NCBI GenBank assembly: GCA_964344565.1
Contig: CAYFNT010000002.1
Location: 124,001-188,000 of the forward strand
Origin: JACNKJ01 sp964344565
GTDB taxonomy: Bacteria > Krumholzibacteriota > Krumholzibacteriia > JACNKJ01
DNA length: 64,000 nt
Reading direction: 5' to 3'
The position numbers and the translations under genes are program-made. The notes under the pieces were generated by a model, which searched no databases, was not told the DNA's origin, and saw only the letters and a program-made list of their open reading frames with translations. Positions 48,649 through 56,972 of the stretch are shown piece after piece (the first letter of the stretch is position 1; each line of letters starts with the position of its first letter).

Positions 48649-51600
48649 CTACTTCAGAAGCACGAGTTTCTGTGACTCGCTGAACCCTGGAAGACTCAAC
48701 TGGCAAAGATAGAGGCCGGAACTGAGAGGCCTGCCGGCATCATCCGTACCGTTCCATGGTATGGACTGCCGGCCGGAATCCTGGACCTCATCCAGCAGCA
48801 ACCTGACTCTCCGCCCCGTGGAATCGAAGATCTCCACTCGGACCCTCGCGGCCTGCCCGGCGACCTCGTATCGGATGAGTGTGGTGGGGTTGAATGGGTT
48901 CGGCACGTTGGGAAGTAGGACATGAACCTCGGGCGACGGCAAGTCGCCCACTCCGACCACGTAACCCACATTGGAAGGCTCACCTTCGTTCCCCGAACTG
49001 TCCACTGCAGCCACGCGGTAGAAGTGATCCTCCGTGCCGGTGGAGTCGGTCCATTCGCTCAGGAAAGCAAGGCCGTAGGCATCATCGGGGTTCACCGTGA
49101 ATTCGGGATCGTCTCCGCGATAGATCTTGTAGTGAAGTAGATCTTCCGCCGGGGAGTCGTCCCAGTCCAGGTCCATGCCCGCTTCGTCGGCAGGCAGGAC
49201 TTCGAGGTTTTCCGGCGCGGGCGGGGCGAGATTGTCCACGGAATAGCCGCTGTCGGGCGGAGAATCGAAGAACACGCCGGGGTCGGTCGTGAGTGTGCGA
49301 ATGAAGAAGGTGTTCAGCCGCATCCCATCTAGAATAGTCGAGTCGGCGTGGGTGGGCACGATCGTCGTGTAGGATTCCAACCGTTCCGCAGGTAGCGTTG
49401 CAAGCTCTTCCCAGGCTTCCCGTTCCCCGGTTCGCGCATCGACCAGTCGGAAGATCTGGTAGGCAAGGGCTTCGGGGGAAGCGCCTTCGAGATCGAGTCC
49501 GCTGGGCATCCAACTCAAGCGCAACTCTCCACCCTCGTCGCCCGGCACGTCTTCCGCGGATTCGATGACACCGTATCCGTAGCGCCAGTCAACCTGCAGT
49601 TCGTTGCATAGGGGCCCGGTCATGGGAATCTCGCCCGCATAGGGAAGCACCGCTTTCCAGCGGATATCATTGCCTGGGAAAGGAAGCTTCAAGAAGCCCG
49701 TTCCGGGGTGGACCACTCGCCAGAATAATCCCCCATCGGCGGTTACTTCCCAGTGGATGGAGTCGTATTGTGCCGTGGTGAAGCGAGCCGCATAGATTGT
49801 GTCGTCGCCTTCGTTCAGCATCGTGGATTGGGCGATGTTCCGATCGAGATCGAACTGCCGTTCGAGAATCTTGAAGATGCGAAAAACGTCGTCCGAGTTG
49901 ACCTGTCCCACATAGAGATAGTCCCCCTCCAGACTCATGCGTATGGGTGAGCTTCCGTCAAGTAGGCTTTCGATGATCGGGGGCTGATTCGGATCACTGA
50001 CGTCGGCCGCCTGGGTGCCGTAGTGTTCGGCGCTGATGTAGCAGACATCTCCGAATATGGCGGTGTCCCTGCCCCGATACGCGTCGATGTTCGCAACTGT
50101 GAAGGGCGCGAGAGGATCCGAGATGTCGAGGATGTAGGCGCCATGGCCGAGAGCGCCGATGTAGATCAGGTTGCCATCGATGCTCAGGTCCTGGGAGTTC
50201 GTGTAATGGGTGTGTGTCGCCACCAGCTGGGGATCGTCTGCGTTCGAGATATCCACAACCGAGAGGCCCACGGGAGTGTCCCCGATGTAGATGTAGTTGC
50301 CGTCCAGGGCCATGTAGGATGAGATACCGGGGGTGAGCACAGCCCCCAACACCGAAGGTTCGTAGGGGTCGCTCACGTCGTATACCATGAGGCCGAGCTC
50401 TCTCTCGGCGAGATAGAGTCGATCGCCCCTCACCTTTATGGCTCTCGCGTGGTCCGGCGTATCGACGACCGACATCATCACCGGATTGCTGGGGTCGGAG
50501 ATGTCGGCAATGCTTAGGCCCGTGTGCCCGTTCGCAATGTAGAGCCGATCACCATCGAAGCAGACTTCCTCCTGATAGTTTGGCGCGTGAAGGCTTCCGT
50601 GCAGGGTCGGCCTAACGGGATTGCTGATGTCGAAGATGTGGATGTATTCGGATTGGCGTGTGAAGGCAAGGTCGCCATATGTCTCGATCCAAGAAGTCGA
50701 CCCGTACTGGTTTGTGCCATAGACCTGAGTGAGCTCCATCCTCTCCCCGGCCAGAACAGTCCGCAAGCCTTCGACTCCAACGGCGCAGAGGATGTACTCG
50801 CCATGGAGCGCGGCGTCATCGACTGCACATTCCTCCACGATCGTGTCCACCAGGCGGGGACTCTCCGCCACGCTCACATCGATCATCGCCAGGCCCGATT
50901 CCGGACTTCCGAGGTAGGCGAAGTCTCCGTCCACATGGACGCTGGTTGCAGTTCCCGGAAAAATCAATGTGGATGCAACCTGCGGCGAAAATGGATTGCT
51001 CAGGTCGACGATCTTGAGGCCCGCTTCACCTTCGGCGAGATAGCCATGGTCGCAAACAGAATCGAGGCCATAGCAGTAGTCCATGGTGGGCAGGTTCGCC
51101 ACGAGTTCTGGATCTCTGGGATTGGTGAAATCCATGACCTGGAATCCTGCCGGGCCGTCAGCCACATAGAGGGCATCGCCTTCCCATCTGAGGTCTAGGG
51201 CGGTACCGGGCGTGTTCCGTGAAGCGACGATGTCGGGGTGCTCCGGGTTTGAGCAGTCTACGACCTTGATGCCCGCATATCCGTCTGCGACCAGTGCCAG
51301 AGATCCCACCAAATGGACGCCCGAGGCCACGTCCTCGGTGTCGAGCGTCGACAACAGAGCAGGCGATTCCGGGTCGCTGATATCGATGAACTGCACCCCG
51401 CCATGTCGGTCCGCCAGGACGAGCAGGTCTCCTTCCAGGTCGAGAGCTTGCGCATGACCGGGCGTGTCCAGACTGGCCGCCAGGACCAGATCTTGAGGAT
51501 TTCGAATGTCGATGACCTGCAGGCCTTGCTCGCCCGCGGCGACATAGGCCCAATTCCCGGCGACGAGGATGTCGATGGCGGTGCCCGGAATCGATAGACT

Positions 51601-51801
51601 ATCCACGATGGCGTGGTGCAGGAGGGGCAGCCGAATCTGGCCGACCTGGGTGTCCCAAATCGTGGTGGTTTTTGTGGTGTCGCAGTAGCTCAGCGACGAG
51701 AAATCCTCGAAATGACTGGTTTTAAGGATTGGCAAGGCGAATGAGTTGGCCACAATCAAGGCCAGGAAACAGAACATCGTGGGCACCCTATTTTTCGGCA
51801 T
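48649..51801 (-). CDS. Large secreted LVIVD-repeat beta-propeller protein with C-terminal sorting domain
   Basis: About 1050 residues. The signal peptide MPKNRVPTMFCFLALIVANSFA is followed by some 15 LVIVD-type repeats of about 41 residues, such as WAYVAAGEQGLQVIDIRNPQ, LLVLADRHGGVQFIDISDPE, ALYVADGPAGFQVMDFTNPR and YIYIGDTPVGLSVVDISNAD. A fibronectin-like region (PENLEVLPADEAGMDLDWDD ... YKIYRGDDPEF) precedes a FlgD-like domain ending QKLVLLK. LVIVD proteins are extracellular and presumed to bind or adhere. The ATG at 51801 lies just after GGGGGGTGTGTCG, a leader shared with the gene starting at 56867; an ATG at 51831 is possible. Confidence 0.85.
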   Translation of the reverse strand: MPKNRVPTMFCFLALIVANSFALPILKTSHFEDFSSLSYCDTTKTTTIWDTQVGQIRLPLLHHAIVDSLSIPGTAIDILVAGNWAYVAAGEQGLQVIDIRNPQDLVLAASLDTPGHAQALDLEGDLLVLADRHGGVQFIDISDPESPALLSTLDTEDVASGVHLVGSLALVADGYAGIKVVDCSNPEHPDIVASRNTPGTALDLRWEGDALYVADGPAGFQVMDFTNPRDPELVANLPTMDYCYGLDSVCDHGYLAEGEAGLKIVDLSNPFSPQVASTLIFPGTATSVHVDGDFAYLGSPESGLAMIDVSVAESPRLVDTIVEECAVDDAALHGEYILCAVGVEGLRTVLAGERMELTQVYGTNQYGSTSWIETYGDLAFTRQSEYIHIFDISNPVRPTLHGSLHAPNYQEEVCFDGDRLYIANGHTGLSIADISDPSNPVMMSVVDTPDHARAIKVRGDRLYLAERELGLMVYDVSDPYEPSVLGAVLTPGISSYMALDGNYIYIGDTPVGLSVVDISNADDPQLVATHTHYTNSQDLSIDGNLIYIGALGHGAYILDISDPLAPFTVANIDAYRGRDTAIFGDVCYISAEHYGTQAADVSDPNQPPIIESLLDGSSPIRMSLEGDYLYVGQVNSDDVFRIFKILERQFDLDRNIAQSTMLNEGDDTIYAARFTTAQYDSIHWEVTADGGLFWRVVHPGTGFLKLPFPGNDIRWKAVLPYAGEIPMTGPLCNELQVDWRYGYGVIESAEDVPGDEGGELRLSWMPSGLDLEGASPEALAYQIFRLVDARTGEREAWEELATLPAERLESYTTIVPTHADSTILDGMRLNTFFIRTLTTDPGVFFDSPPDSGYSVDNLAPPAPENLEVLPADEAGMDLDWDDSPAEDLLHYKIYRGDDPEFTVNPDDAYGLAFLSEWTDSTGTEDHFYRVAAVDSSGNEGEPSNVGYVVGVGDLPSPEVHVLLPNVPNPFNPTTLIRYEVAGQAARVRVEIFDSTGRRVRLLLDEVQDSGRQSIPWNGTDDAGRPLSSGLYLCQLSLPGFSESQKLVLLK

Positions 51802-51981
51802 CGACACACCCCCCTGATGATTGCTACGCATGCATTAATATTATCACAGCATTGCGTCCTCTGGCAGCAAGAAGATCCTGGGATCGCCTTCGCCCCAGGC
51901 GAGCCGAGGCATTGCAAGTCGTTGAATTCGATCAACTCAGGTGCCATATTACTGGCTCGCAAGTAGACCCAAGGAGCGCCT

Positions 51982-53208
51982 ATGAAGAACGCCATGCACG
52001 CCAAGGTGGATACCCTCATGAAAGAGGATGGTCTCGACGCCATCGTCGCCGTGGGGAACACGCCCGAGAATCCCAATTTCTGGTACCTGGCCGGCGGGCA
52101 GAAGCTCGAGGCCGCCGTGCTCGTCTGGAAGCGCGGGGGCAAGAAGCTGCTCATCGCAGGAGACATGGAGCGCGATTGCGCGGCCGCGTCCGGTCTCGAC
52201 TGGATCGTCCGCTCCTCGACGCCGGCCATGAAACTGGCCAAGCGGGCCAAGAAGCCCGGCGACTATGCGCTGTCCTACCTGCAGTGGGCCCTGAAGAAGC
52301 AGCGAATCAAGGGCAAGGTGGCGGTCTACGGAAGCGACGGCGTGGAGAAGGCGGTCACCTGGCTGCCCCGGCTGGGGCGCGCGTTGAAGGAAGTCGACTG
52401 CACCTTGGTCGTGGAGAAGTCTCCCGTGGTGGAGCGCGCTCGCGTGGAGAAGAACGCCGAGCAGGCGGCCTTCATCCGCAAGGCCGGCGTGGGCACCAAG
52501 GCGGCCTTCGACGCCATCCGCCGCGCCATCGGGCGCAGCACCGTGAAGGGCAAGACCCTCTACAAGAAGAACGGCGAGGCCCTGACCATCGCCGATCTCA
52601 AGAGCGAGGCCGACGTGGCCATGGCAAAGCACGGCCTGGCCAACGTGCACGGCAGCATCGTGGCCCAGGGAGAAGAGGGCGGCGTACCCCACAACGCGGG
52701 CACGGGCACGCGCAAGGTGAAGCTGGGCCTGCCCATCGTCTGCGACATCTTCCCCAAGGACACGGCCACCGGCTACTTCTTCGACATGACCCGCACCTTC
52801 CTGCCGGGCAAAGCTACGAAGGCCCAGAAGCAGGCCTACGAGGACGTACGACAGGCCACTGTGCTCGGCTTCGAGGCCTATGAGCCGGGCATCACCTTCA
52901 TGGAACTGCATCGCCGAGTGGCGCACTTCCTGGCCGAGAAGGGTTACGAGAATCTCGACACCCATCCCGGCACCCAGGTGGGCTTCTGCCACGGACTCGG
53001 CCACGGGCTCGGACTCGAAGTGCACGAGGAGCCGAACCTGCGCACCGCGCGTCCGCTCATGCCGGGTGATGTGATCACCATCGAGCCTGGGGTCTACTAC
53101 CCCGAGAAGAAGCTCGGCATCCGCATCGAGGACGTGGCCCTGGTCACCGAAGCGGGCCTTGAGAACCTGACGGAGTATCCGACGGTGTTTGAGGTGCCCG
53201 TGAAGTAG
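51982..53208 (+). CDS. M24-family metallopeptidase (Xaa-Pro aminopeptidase-like)
   Basis: 408 residues. The creatinase-like N-terminal half is followed by the pita-bread domain with metal ligands in CDIFPKDTATGYFFDMTRTF (two Asp), GLGHGLGLEVHEEP (His), TIEPGVYYP (Glu) and IRIEDVALVTE (Glu), all five present. It is probably a cytosolic aminopeptidase P-type enzyme removing residues before proline; no signal peptide. ATG at 51982 after AAGGAGCGCCT. The TAG stop codon is the first part of a repeat/terminator element. Confidence 0.88.
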   Translation: MKNAMHAKVDTLMKEDGLDAIVAVGNTPENPNFWYLAGGQKLEAAVLVWKRGGKKLLIAGDMERDCAAASGLDWIVRSSTPAMKLAKRAKKPGDYALSYLQWALKKQRIKGKVAVYGSDGVEKAVTWLPRLGRALKEVDCTLVVEKSPVVERARVEKNAEQAAFIRKAGVGTKAAFDAIRRAIGRSTVKGKTLYKKNGEALTIADLKSEADVAMAKHGLANVHGSIVAQGEEGGVPHNAGTGTRKVKLGLPIVCDIFPKDTATGYFFDMTRTFLPGKATKAQKQAYEDVRQATVLGFEAYEPGITFMELHRRVAHFLAEKGYENLDTHPGTQVGFCHGLGHGLGLEVHEEPNLRTARPLMPGDVITIEPGVYYPEKKLGIRIEDVALVTEAGLENLTEYPTVFEVPVK

Positions 53209-53305
53209 TCGTCAGTCTGCAGTCTCCAGTCACCAGCGACACACCCTCTCCCGGAATCGGGGGAGGGTTCTTTCTGGTGACTGGAGACTGGCAACTGGAG
53301 ACTCT
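53206..53305. repeat. Composite element, copy B: inverted heptamer arms around a terminator
   Basis: CAGTCTCCAGTCACCAG (about 53220-53236) is matched by its exact reverse complement CTGGTGACTGGAGACTG (53274-53290) on the other side of a hairpin. The 100-bp unit aligns closely with 26850-26945 and begins within the TAG stop codon. Confidence 0.85.
53242..53273 (+). terminator. Intrinsic terminator after the M24 peptidase gene
   Basis: ACCCTCTCCCG pairs with CGGGGGAGGGT and is followed by TCTTTCT. It is almost identical to the trxB terminator. Confidence 0.85.
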
Positions 53306-53366
53306 CTTGCGCGGTCCGTCACGCTTCGTCATACTCTCGATACTCCAACCCGCGCAAGAGGCCGAC

Positions 53367-54680
53367 ATGTCGACGCAGAACTACTTCTACACCGAACGAT
53401 CCAAGGTGAAGGAAAACGCCGTGCTGGTGGGCACGGTGCTGTCCGGCCAGGAGCGCGAGGAAGAGGAGGACAACCTCCGCGAGCTGTCCATGCTCGCCAA
53501 GACCGCCGGCGCCAAGGTGCTGGGCTCGGTCTTGCAGTCGCGGCAGTCGCCCGACGTGTCCACCTTCATCGGCAGCGGCAAGGTGGACGAGATCAAGGGG
53601 CTCTGCCAGGAGCGCGAGGCCAACCTGATCATCTTCGACCACGACCTCAGCCCCGTGCAGGCTCGCAACATCGAGAAGCAGACGGGTATCAACGTGGCCG
53701 ATCGCACCGAGCTTATCCTCGACATCTTCGCCCTGCGCGCGCGCAGCAGGCAGGCGCGGCTCCAGGTGGAACTGGCCCAGCTGGAGTACCTGCGTCCGAG
53801 GCTGAGGCGAATGTGGGAACACCTCTCGCGACAGGCGGGCGGCATCGGCACCCGCGGTCCGGGCGAAACCCAGATCGAAGTCGACCGTCGTCGTCTGGGC
53901 GAGAAGGTCACGCATCTGCGGCGCGAACTCGAACACCTCGCGAAGATCAGCGAGACCAAGGCCAAGAAGCGCCGCCAGGAGGCTTACACCGTCGCGCTGG
54001 TCGGCTACACCAACGTGGGCAAGAGCACGCTCATGCACACGCTTACCGGCAGCAACGTCTTCATCGAGGACGCCCTCTTCGCCACCCTCGACGCCACCAC
54101 CCGGCGCCTGACCCTGGGCGAGAGCGAGGAGCTGCTCATCACCGACACGGTGGGATTCATCCGCAAGCTGCCGCACCACCTCGTGGAGAGCTTCAAGGCT
54201 ACCTTGTCTGAGGTGCGCGAGGCGGACTTGCTGCTGCATGTGGCGGATCTGTCCAGCCCCGCTCTCGAACGGCAGGTGGCCGCCGTGGACGAGGTGCTCG
54301 GCGAGATGGACGTGGACCCCGCGGCGGCCCTTCGCATCTTCAACAAGGTCGACGACGCCGAGGAAGGACGCGCGAATTGGGCGCAGCGCCGCTGGCCCGG
54401 CAGCCTCGTGGTCAGCGCGAAATCCGGCGAGGGCCTCGACGATCTGCGCGGCGAACTGCTGAGCCGCCGGCGACAGAGCTTTCGCGAGACTGTCCTCCGC
54501 GTGCCCCTTGGCATGGAGCGCCTGAGCGGCATCATCTATCGCGACGGTGAGGTGCTGGACGTACGCTACGACGAGCAGGGCGCGGTCTATCACCTGCGCC
54601 TGCCCGAGGATACGCTTGGCAAGTTGCTCGCCGAAGGCGTGCTGCACTGTCCGGAAGGCCAGGAAGGCTTTGAAAAATAG
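53367..54680 (+). CDS. hflX: Ribosome-associated GTPase HflX
   Basis: 437 residues. The N-terminal ATP-binding domain contains STFIGSGKVDEIKGL and IIFDHDLSPVQARNIEKQTG. The linker helix contains SRQAGGIGTRGPGETQIEVD. The G domain contains G1 LVGYTNVGKSTLM, G3 DTVGFIRKLPHHLVESF and NKVDDAE. HflX splits stalled or heat-damaged ribosomes. ATG at 53367 after AAGAGG; earlier in-frame codons fall in the repeat element and are not protein-like. Confidence 0.95.
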   Translation: MSTQNYFYTERSKVKENAVLVGTVLSGQEREEEEDNLRELSMLAKTAGAKVLGSVLQSRQSPDVSTFIGSGKVDEIKGLCQEREANLIIFDHDLSPVQARNIEKQTGINVADRTELILDIFALRARSRQARLQVELAQLEYLRPRLRRMWEHLSRQAGGIGTRGPGETQIEVDRRRLGEKVTHLRRELEHLAKISETKAKKRRQEAYTVALVGYTNVGKSTLMHTLTGSNVFIEDALFATLDATTRRLTLGESEELLITDTVGFIRKLPHHLVESFKATLSEVREADLLLHVADLSSPALERQVAAVDEVLGEMDVDPAAALRIFNKVDDAEEGRANWAQRRWPGSLVVSAKSGEGLDDLRGELLSRRRQSFRETVLRVPLGMERLSGIIYRDGEVLDVRYDEQGAVYHLRLPEDTLGKLLAEGVLHCPEGQEGFEK

Positions 54681-54760
54681 GCACTTAGCCGCGAACTTTC
54701 CCGAGCCTGCGGCATAGACTATCTTCTTCGCGACCCATTGATGATATGGAGAGGGACGAC

Positions 54761-55342
54761 ATGAAGATCACCATCGCCATGCTTGCCTTGATCGCGTTCG
54801 CGGCGACCGCCTTCGCGGACAACAAGCATCTGGACGCCGTCTGGTTCGACGACGGCATGCCCGAGGTCCTGCTCGGCGCCTACTTCAACATCGAGGGCAC
54901 CGACACGGTGATGACCCTCGAGGCCGACACGCTCAGCGTCTATCTCATCATGTGGAACGGCGGCCTGCGCGAAGAGGGCGACGTGGCCGCCCTCGAATAC
55001 ATGATCGAGATTCCCGAGGGCCTCAAGCTCATGAAGGACGAACTGCCCCGCTACAGTCACCTCTGCATCGGCACCGTGGAGAAGGGCTTCAGCCAGACCA
55101 TGGAGAAGCGGCCCGGCGACGGACTGCTCGTGAACACGCTCCGCTTCTATCGCAGCGGCGAGGTGGCCGACGACGCACGCATCCGCGTGCTGCCCCACCC
55201 CGATTCCCAGCTGCTGCAGTGGGTGGCCATGCCGGGAGGACCCCAGTCGGTGGTCAAGTACATGATGAGCGGACAGGACGCCATCCTGAACCCCAAGCTG
55301 ACCAGCGCCATCGAGAGCTGGAAGCCGGTTCGGAGTAACTAG
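54761..55342 (+). CDS. Secreted protein of unknown function
   Basis: 193 residues with a clear signal peptide (MKITIAMLALIAFAATAFA-DN). The mature part is a beta-rich domain with GAYFNIEGTDTVMTLEADTL, YMIEIPEGLKLMKDELPR and a Pro-containing C-terminal half (IRVLPHPDSQLLQWVAMPGG). No catalytic motif, lipobox or sorting tail is seen, and I do not recognise a family. The ATG at 54761 has GGAGAGGGACGAC upstream. The TAG is followed 1 bp later by a six-copy AGCTACC array. Confidence 0.7.
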   Translation: MKITIAMLALIAFAATAFADNKHLDAVWFDDGMPEVLLGAYFNIEGTDTVMTLEADTLSVYLIMWNGGLREEGDVAALEYMIEIPEGLKLMKDELPRYSHLCIGTVEKGFSQTMEKRPGDGLLVNTLRFYRSGEVADDARIRVLPHPDSQLLQWVAMPGGPQSVVKYMMSGQDAILNPKLTSAIESWKPVRSN

Positions 55343-55343
55343 C

Positions 55344-55387
55344 AGCTACCAGCTACCAGCTACCAGCTACCAGCTACCAGCTACCAG
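55344..55387. repeat. Perfect AGCTACC heptamer array
   Basis: Six consecutive copies of AGCTACC begin 2 bp after the stop codon of the preceding gene and end at a terminator hairpin. It is the least degenerate array in the window. Confidence 0.9.
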
Positions 55388-55393
55388 AAAGAA

Positions 55394-55415
55394 ACCCCCT
55401 CCATGCGGAGGGGGT
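55394..55415. terminator. Terminator hairpin between convergent genes
   Basis: ACCCCCTCC pairs with GGAGGGGGT around ATGC. The AAAG-run on the left gives a U-tract (TTTC) for minus-strand transcription. Confidence 0.75.
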
Positions 55416-55417
55416 AT

Positions 55418-55431
55418 TGTACACGTGTACA
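55418..55431. repeat. 14-bp palindrome TGTACACGTGTACA, copy 3
   Basis: It lies between the terminator and the minus-strand gene, whose TAG stop codon (55441-55439) is a few bases away. Confidence 0.8.
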
Positions 55432-55438
55432 GTTCAGG

Positions 55439-56116
55439 CTAGTACAGAGCCTTGAGGGTCGACCAATCGGACGATTGAGTTCGGAAGCCTTGGGTGAGAT
55501 CCATCCATTTCCAAAGACGATACTCTGGATTCTCCGGGTCGCCCACGGGAATCACATAGAAACGAACGGTGTCGCGGACCAGAAGAACGTTCACTTCCGT
55601 GCCCTCTATGGTGCCCTTCAGGTTGACGGTCAGGTCGGTCTGATAGGTCCGGTACTGGGTTCCGTCGGGATACTCGTCGCCCTCCACCTCTAAGGGATTG
55701 TCGGGATCGGACCAAGCGCCGGCCGGAACGAAGTTCAGAGCGACGCTCTCCACGCCGGGTGTGGTGGCGTCCTGGCTGGGGTTGCCGCTGAAGAGGGCTT
55801 CGGTGTGCTCCTTCTCCTCCTCGCAACCCCAGAAGGGGCCATACTCGCCCGTGTCGTCGACGAAGTAGAACTTGAAGGCGGAGTAGGCCGCACCGTCCGT
55901 CGCCAGCTCCTCGCCGTCGTAGAGCGCGAAGTCGCGATACTCGGCGAAATCCATGTGATTCCAGATCTCCGTGAAGCTCCCGATCGCATCGCCGGGGCTC
56001 TCCCAGTTATATTCGCTTGCGGGATCTCCCGTCCCCGGGTCGCTGGAGCTGCTGCAGCCCAGAATCAGTGCGGCGATCAGGACTAAGGGAACGAGCACGA
56101 TCTTCCTGGTCATCAA
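55439..56116 (-). CDS. Lipoprotein, paralogue of the next gene, with KALY C-terminus
   Basis: 225 residues. The lipoprotein signal MMTRKIVLVPLVLIAALILGC has its lipobox at Cys21. The mature domain shows FTEIWNHMDFAEYRDFALYD, ALFSGNPSQDATTPGVESVA, VRDTVRFYVIPVGDPENP and EYRLWKWMDLTQGF, a layout like SnoaL/NTF2-type folds. It ends SSDWSTLKALY, similar to the KALY ending of the 48085 gene. The paralogue at 56226 shares the domain but not the tail. No enzyme motif is seen. ATG at 56116. Confidence 0.72.
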   Translation of the reverse strand: MMTRKIVLVPLVLIAALILGCSSSSDPGTGDPASEYNWESPGDAIGSFTEIWNHMDFAEYRDFALYDGEELATDGAAYSAFKFYFVDDTGEYGPFWGCEEEKEHTEALFSGNPSQDATTPGVESVALNFVPAGAWSDPDNPLEVEGDEYPDGTQYRTYQTDLTVNLKGTIEGTEVNVLLVRDTVRFYVIPVGDPENPEYRLWKWMDLTQGFRTQSSDWSTLKALY

Positions 56117-56225
56117 TCCACCCCCGTCGGTATGAAGTTCATCAGGACGATCATATCAATTATATCGACGAGGTCAAGTTCCCGGAAAACTCGCCCCCGA
56201 TCCGGGGGCGAGTCGCACCACTCCT

Positions 56226-56867
56226 CTATTTGCCGCGGTCCAGGTCAAACCACTTCCAGAGCCGGTACTCGGTGTCACCATCGAAACAGACGGGAATCAC
56301 GTAGAAGCGCACCGTGTCCCGAATGGTGAAGGCGCTGACGGCACCGCGTCCCTGGTCGCTCTTCAGGGTGATGGTCATGTCGGTGCTATAATCGCACCAC
56401 AGGGTTCCCTCGGGGTATCGATCTCCCTCCACGGTTTCGGGATTCGTGGGACTCAGCCACTCGCCCAGGGCGTAGAAGTCCAGCTCGATATAGTCGACCC
56501 CGGGCAGCCGACCGTCGCGACTGGGATTGCCGCTGAACAGGGCGGCGGTCCGCTCCACCTCGGTGTCGTATCCCCAGGACGAGCCGAACTCGGGACTCGG
56601 ACTCATGAAGTAGAACTTGAAGGCTTCGTAGGTTTCCCAACCGAGGTCGCAAGCCTCGCCGTCGTAGAGCACGAAGTCGCGGTACTCGGCGATGTCCAGC
56701 CCACGCCAGGCTTCGGTGAAATTCATGATGAGGTTGTCGGGGGACTCATAAGAAACATAGCCCTGACTTTCGGGCTGATCGGCGAGAATCGGCCGAGATT
56801 GCTGACAGTTCGTGAGCGAGAGACAAATAGTGAGGTAAAACAAGGTAATCGCAGTGCGTTTCCACAT
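56226..56867 (-). CDS. Lipoprotein, paralogue of the 55439 gene, lacking the C-terminal tail
   Basis: 213 residues. The signal MWKRTAITLFYLTICLSLTNC has its lipobox at Cys21. FTEAWRGLDIAEYRDFVLYD, ALFSGNPSRDGRLPGVDYIE, IRDTVRFYVIPVCFDGDT and EYRLWKWFDLDRGK match the adjacent paralogue. It stops right after this last motif, without the WSTLKALY extension. The two genes are in tandem on the same strand about 110 bp apart, evidently from duplication. The leader GGGGGGTGTGTC immediately before the ATG matches that of the LVIVD gene. Confidence 0.72.
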   Translation of the reverse strand: MWKRTAITLFYLTICLSLTNCQQSRPILADQPESQGYVSYESPDNLIMNFTEAWRGLDIAEYRDFVLYDGEACDLGWETYEAFKFYFMSPSPEFGSSWGYDTEVERTAALFSGNPSRDGRLPGVDYIELDFYALGEWLSPTNPETVEGDRYPEGTLWCDYSTDMTITLKSDQGRGAVSAFTIRDTVRFYVIPVCFDGDTEYRLWKWFDLDRGK

Positions 56868-56972
56868 GACACACCCCCCGTATTGGCGGGGCAGTGTCGG
56901 AATATATGGATTATTGATGCATCGATCAAGGCGGTTGTTCTGGCGTGCAACTTGCGGCGGGTGGCCTCCGCC

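Noticed and set aside
55344..55387. CRISPR array
   Set aside because: The repeat unit is 7 bp with no spacers; it is a simple tandem array.
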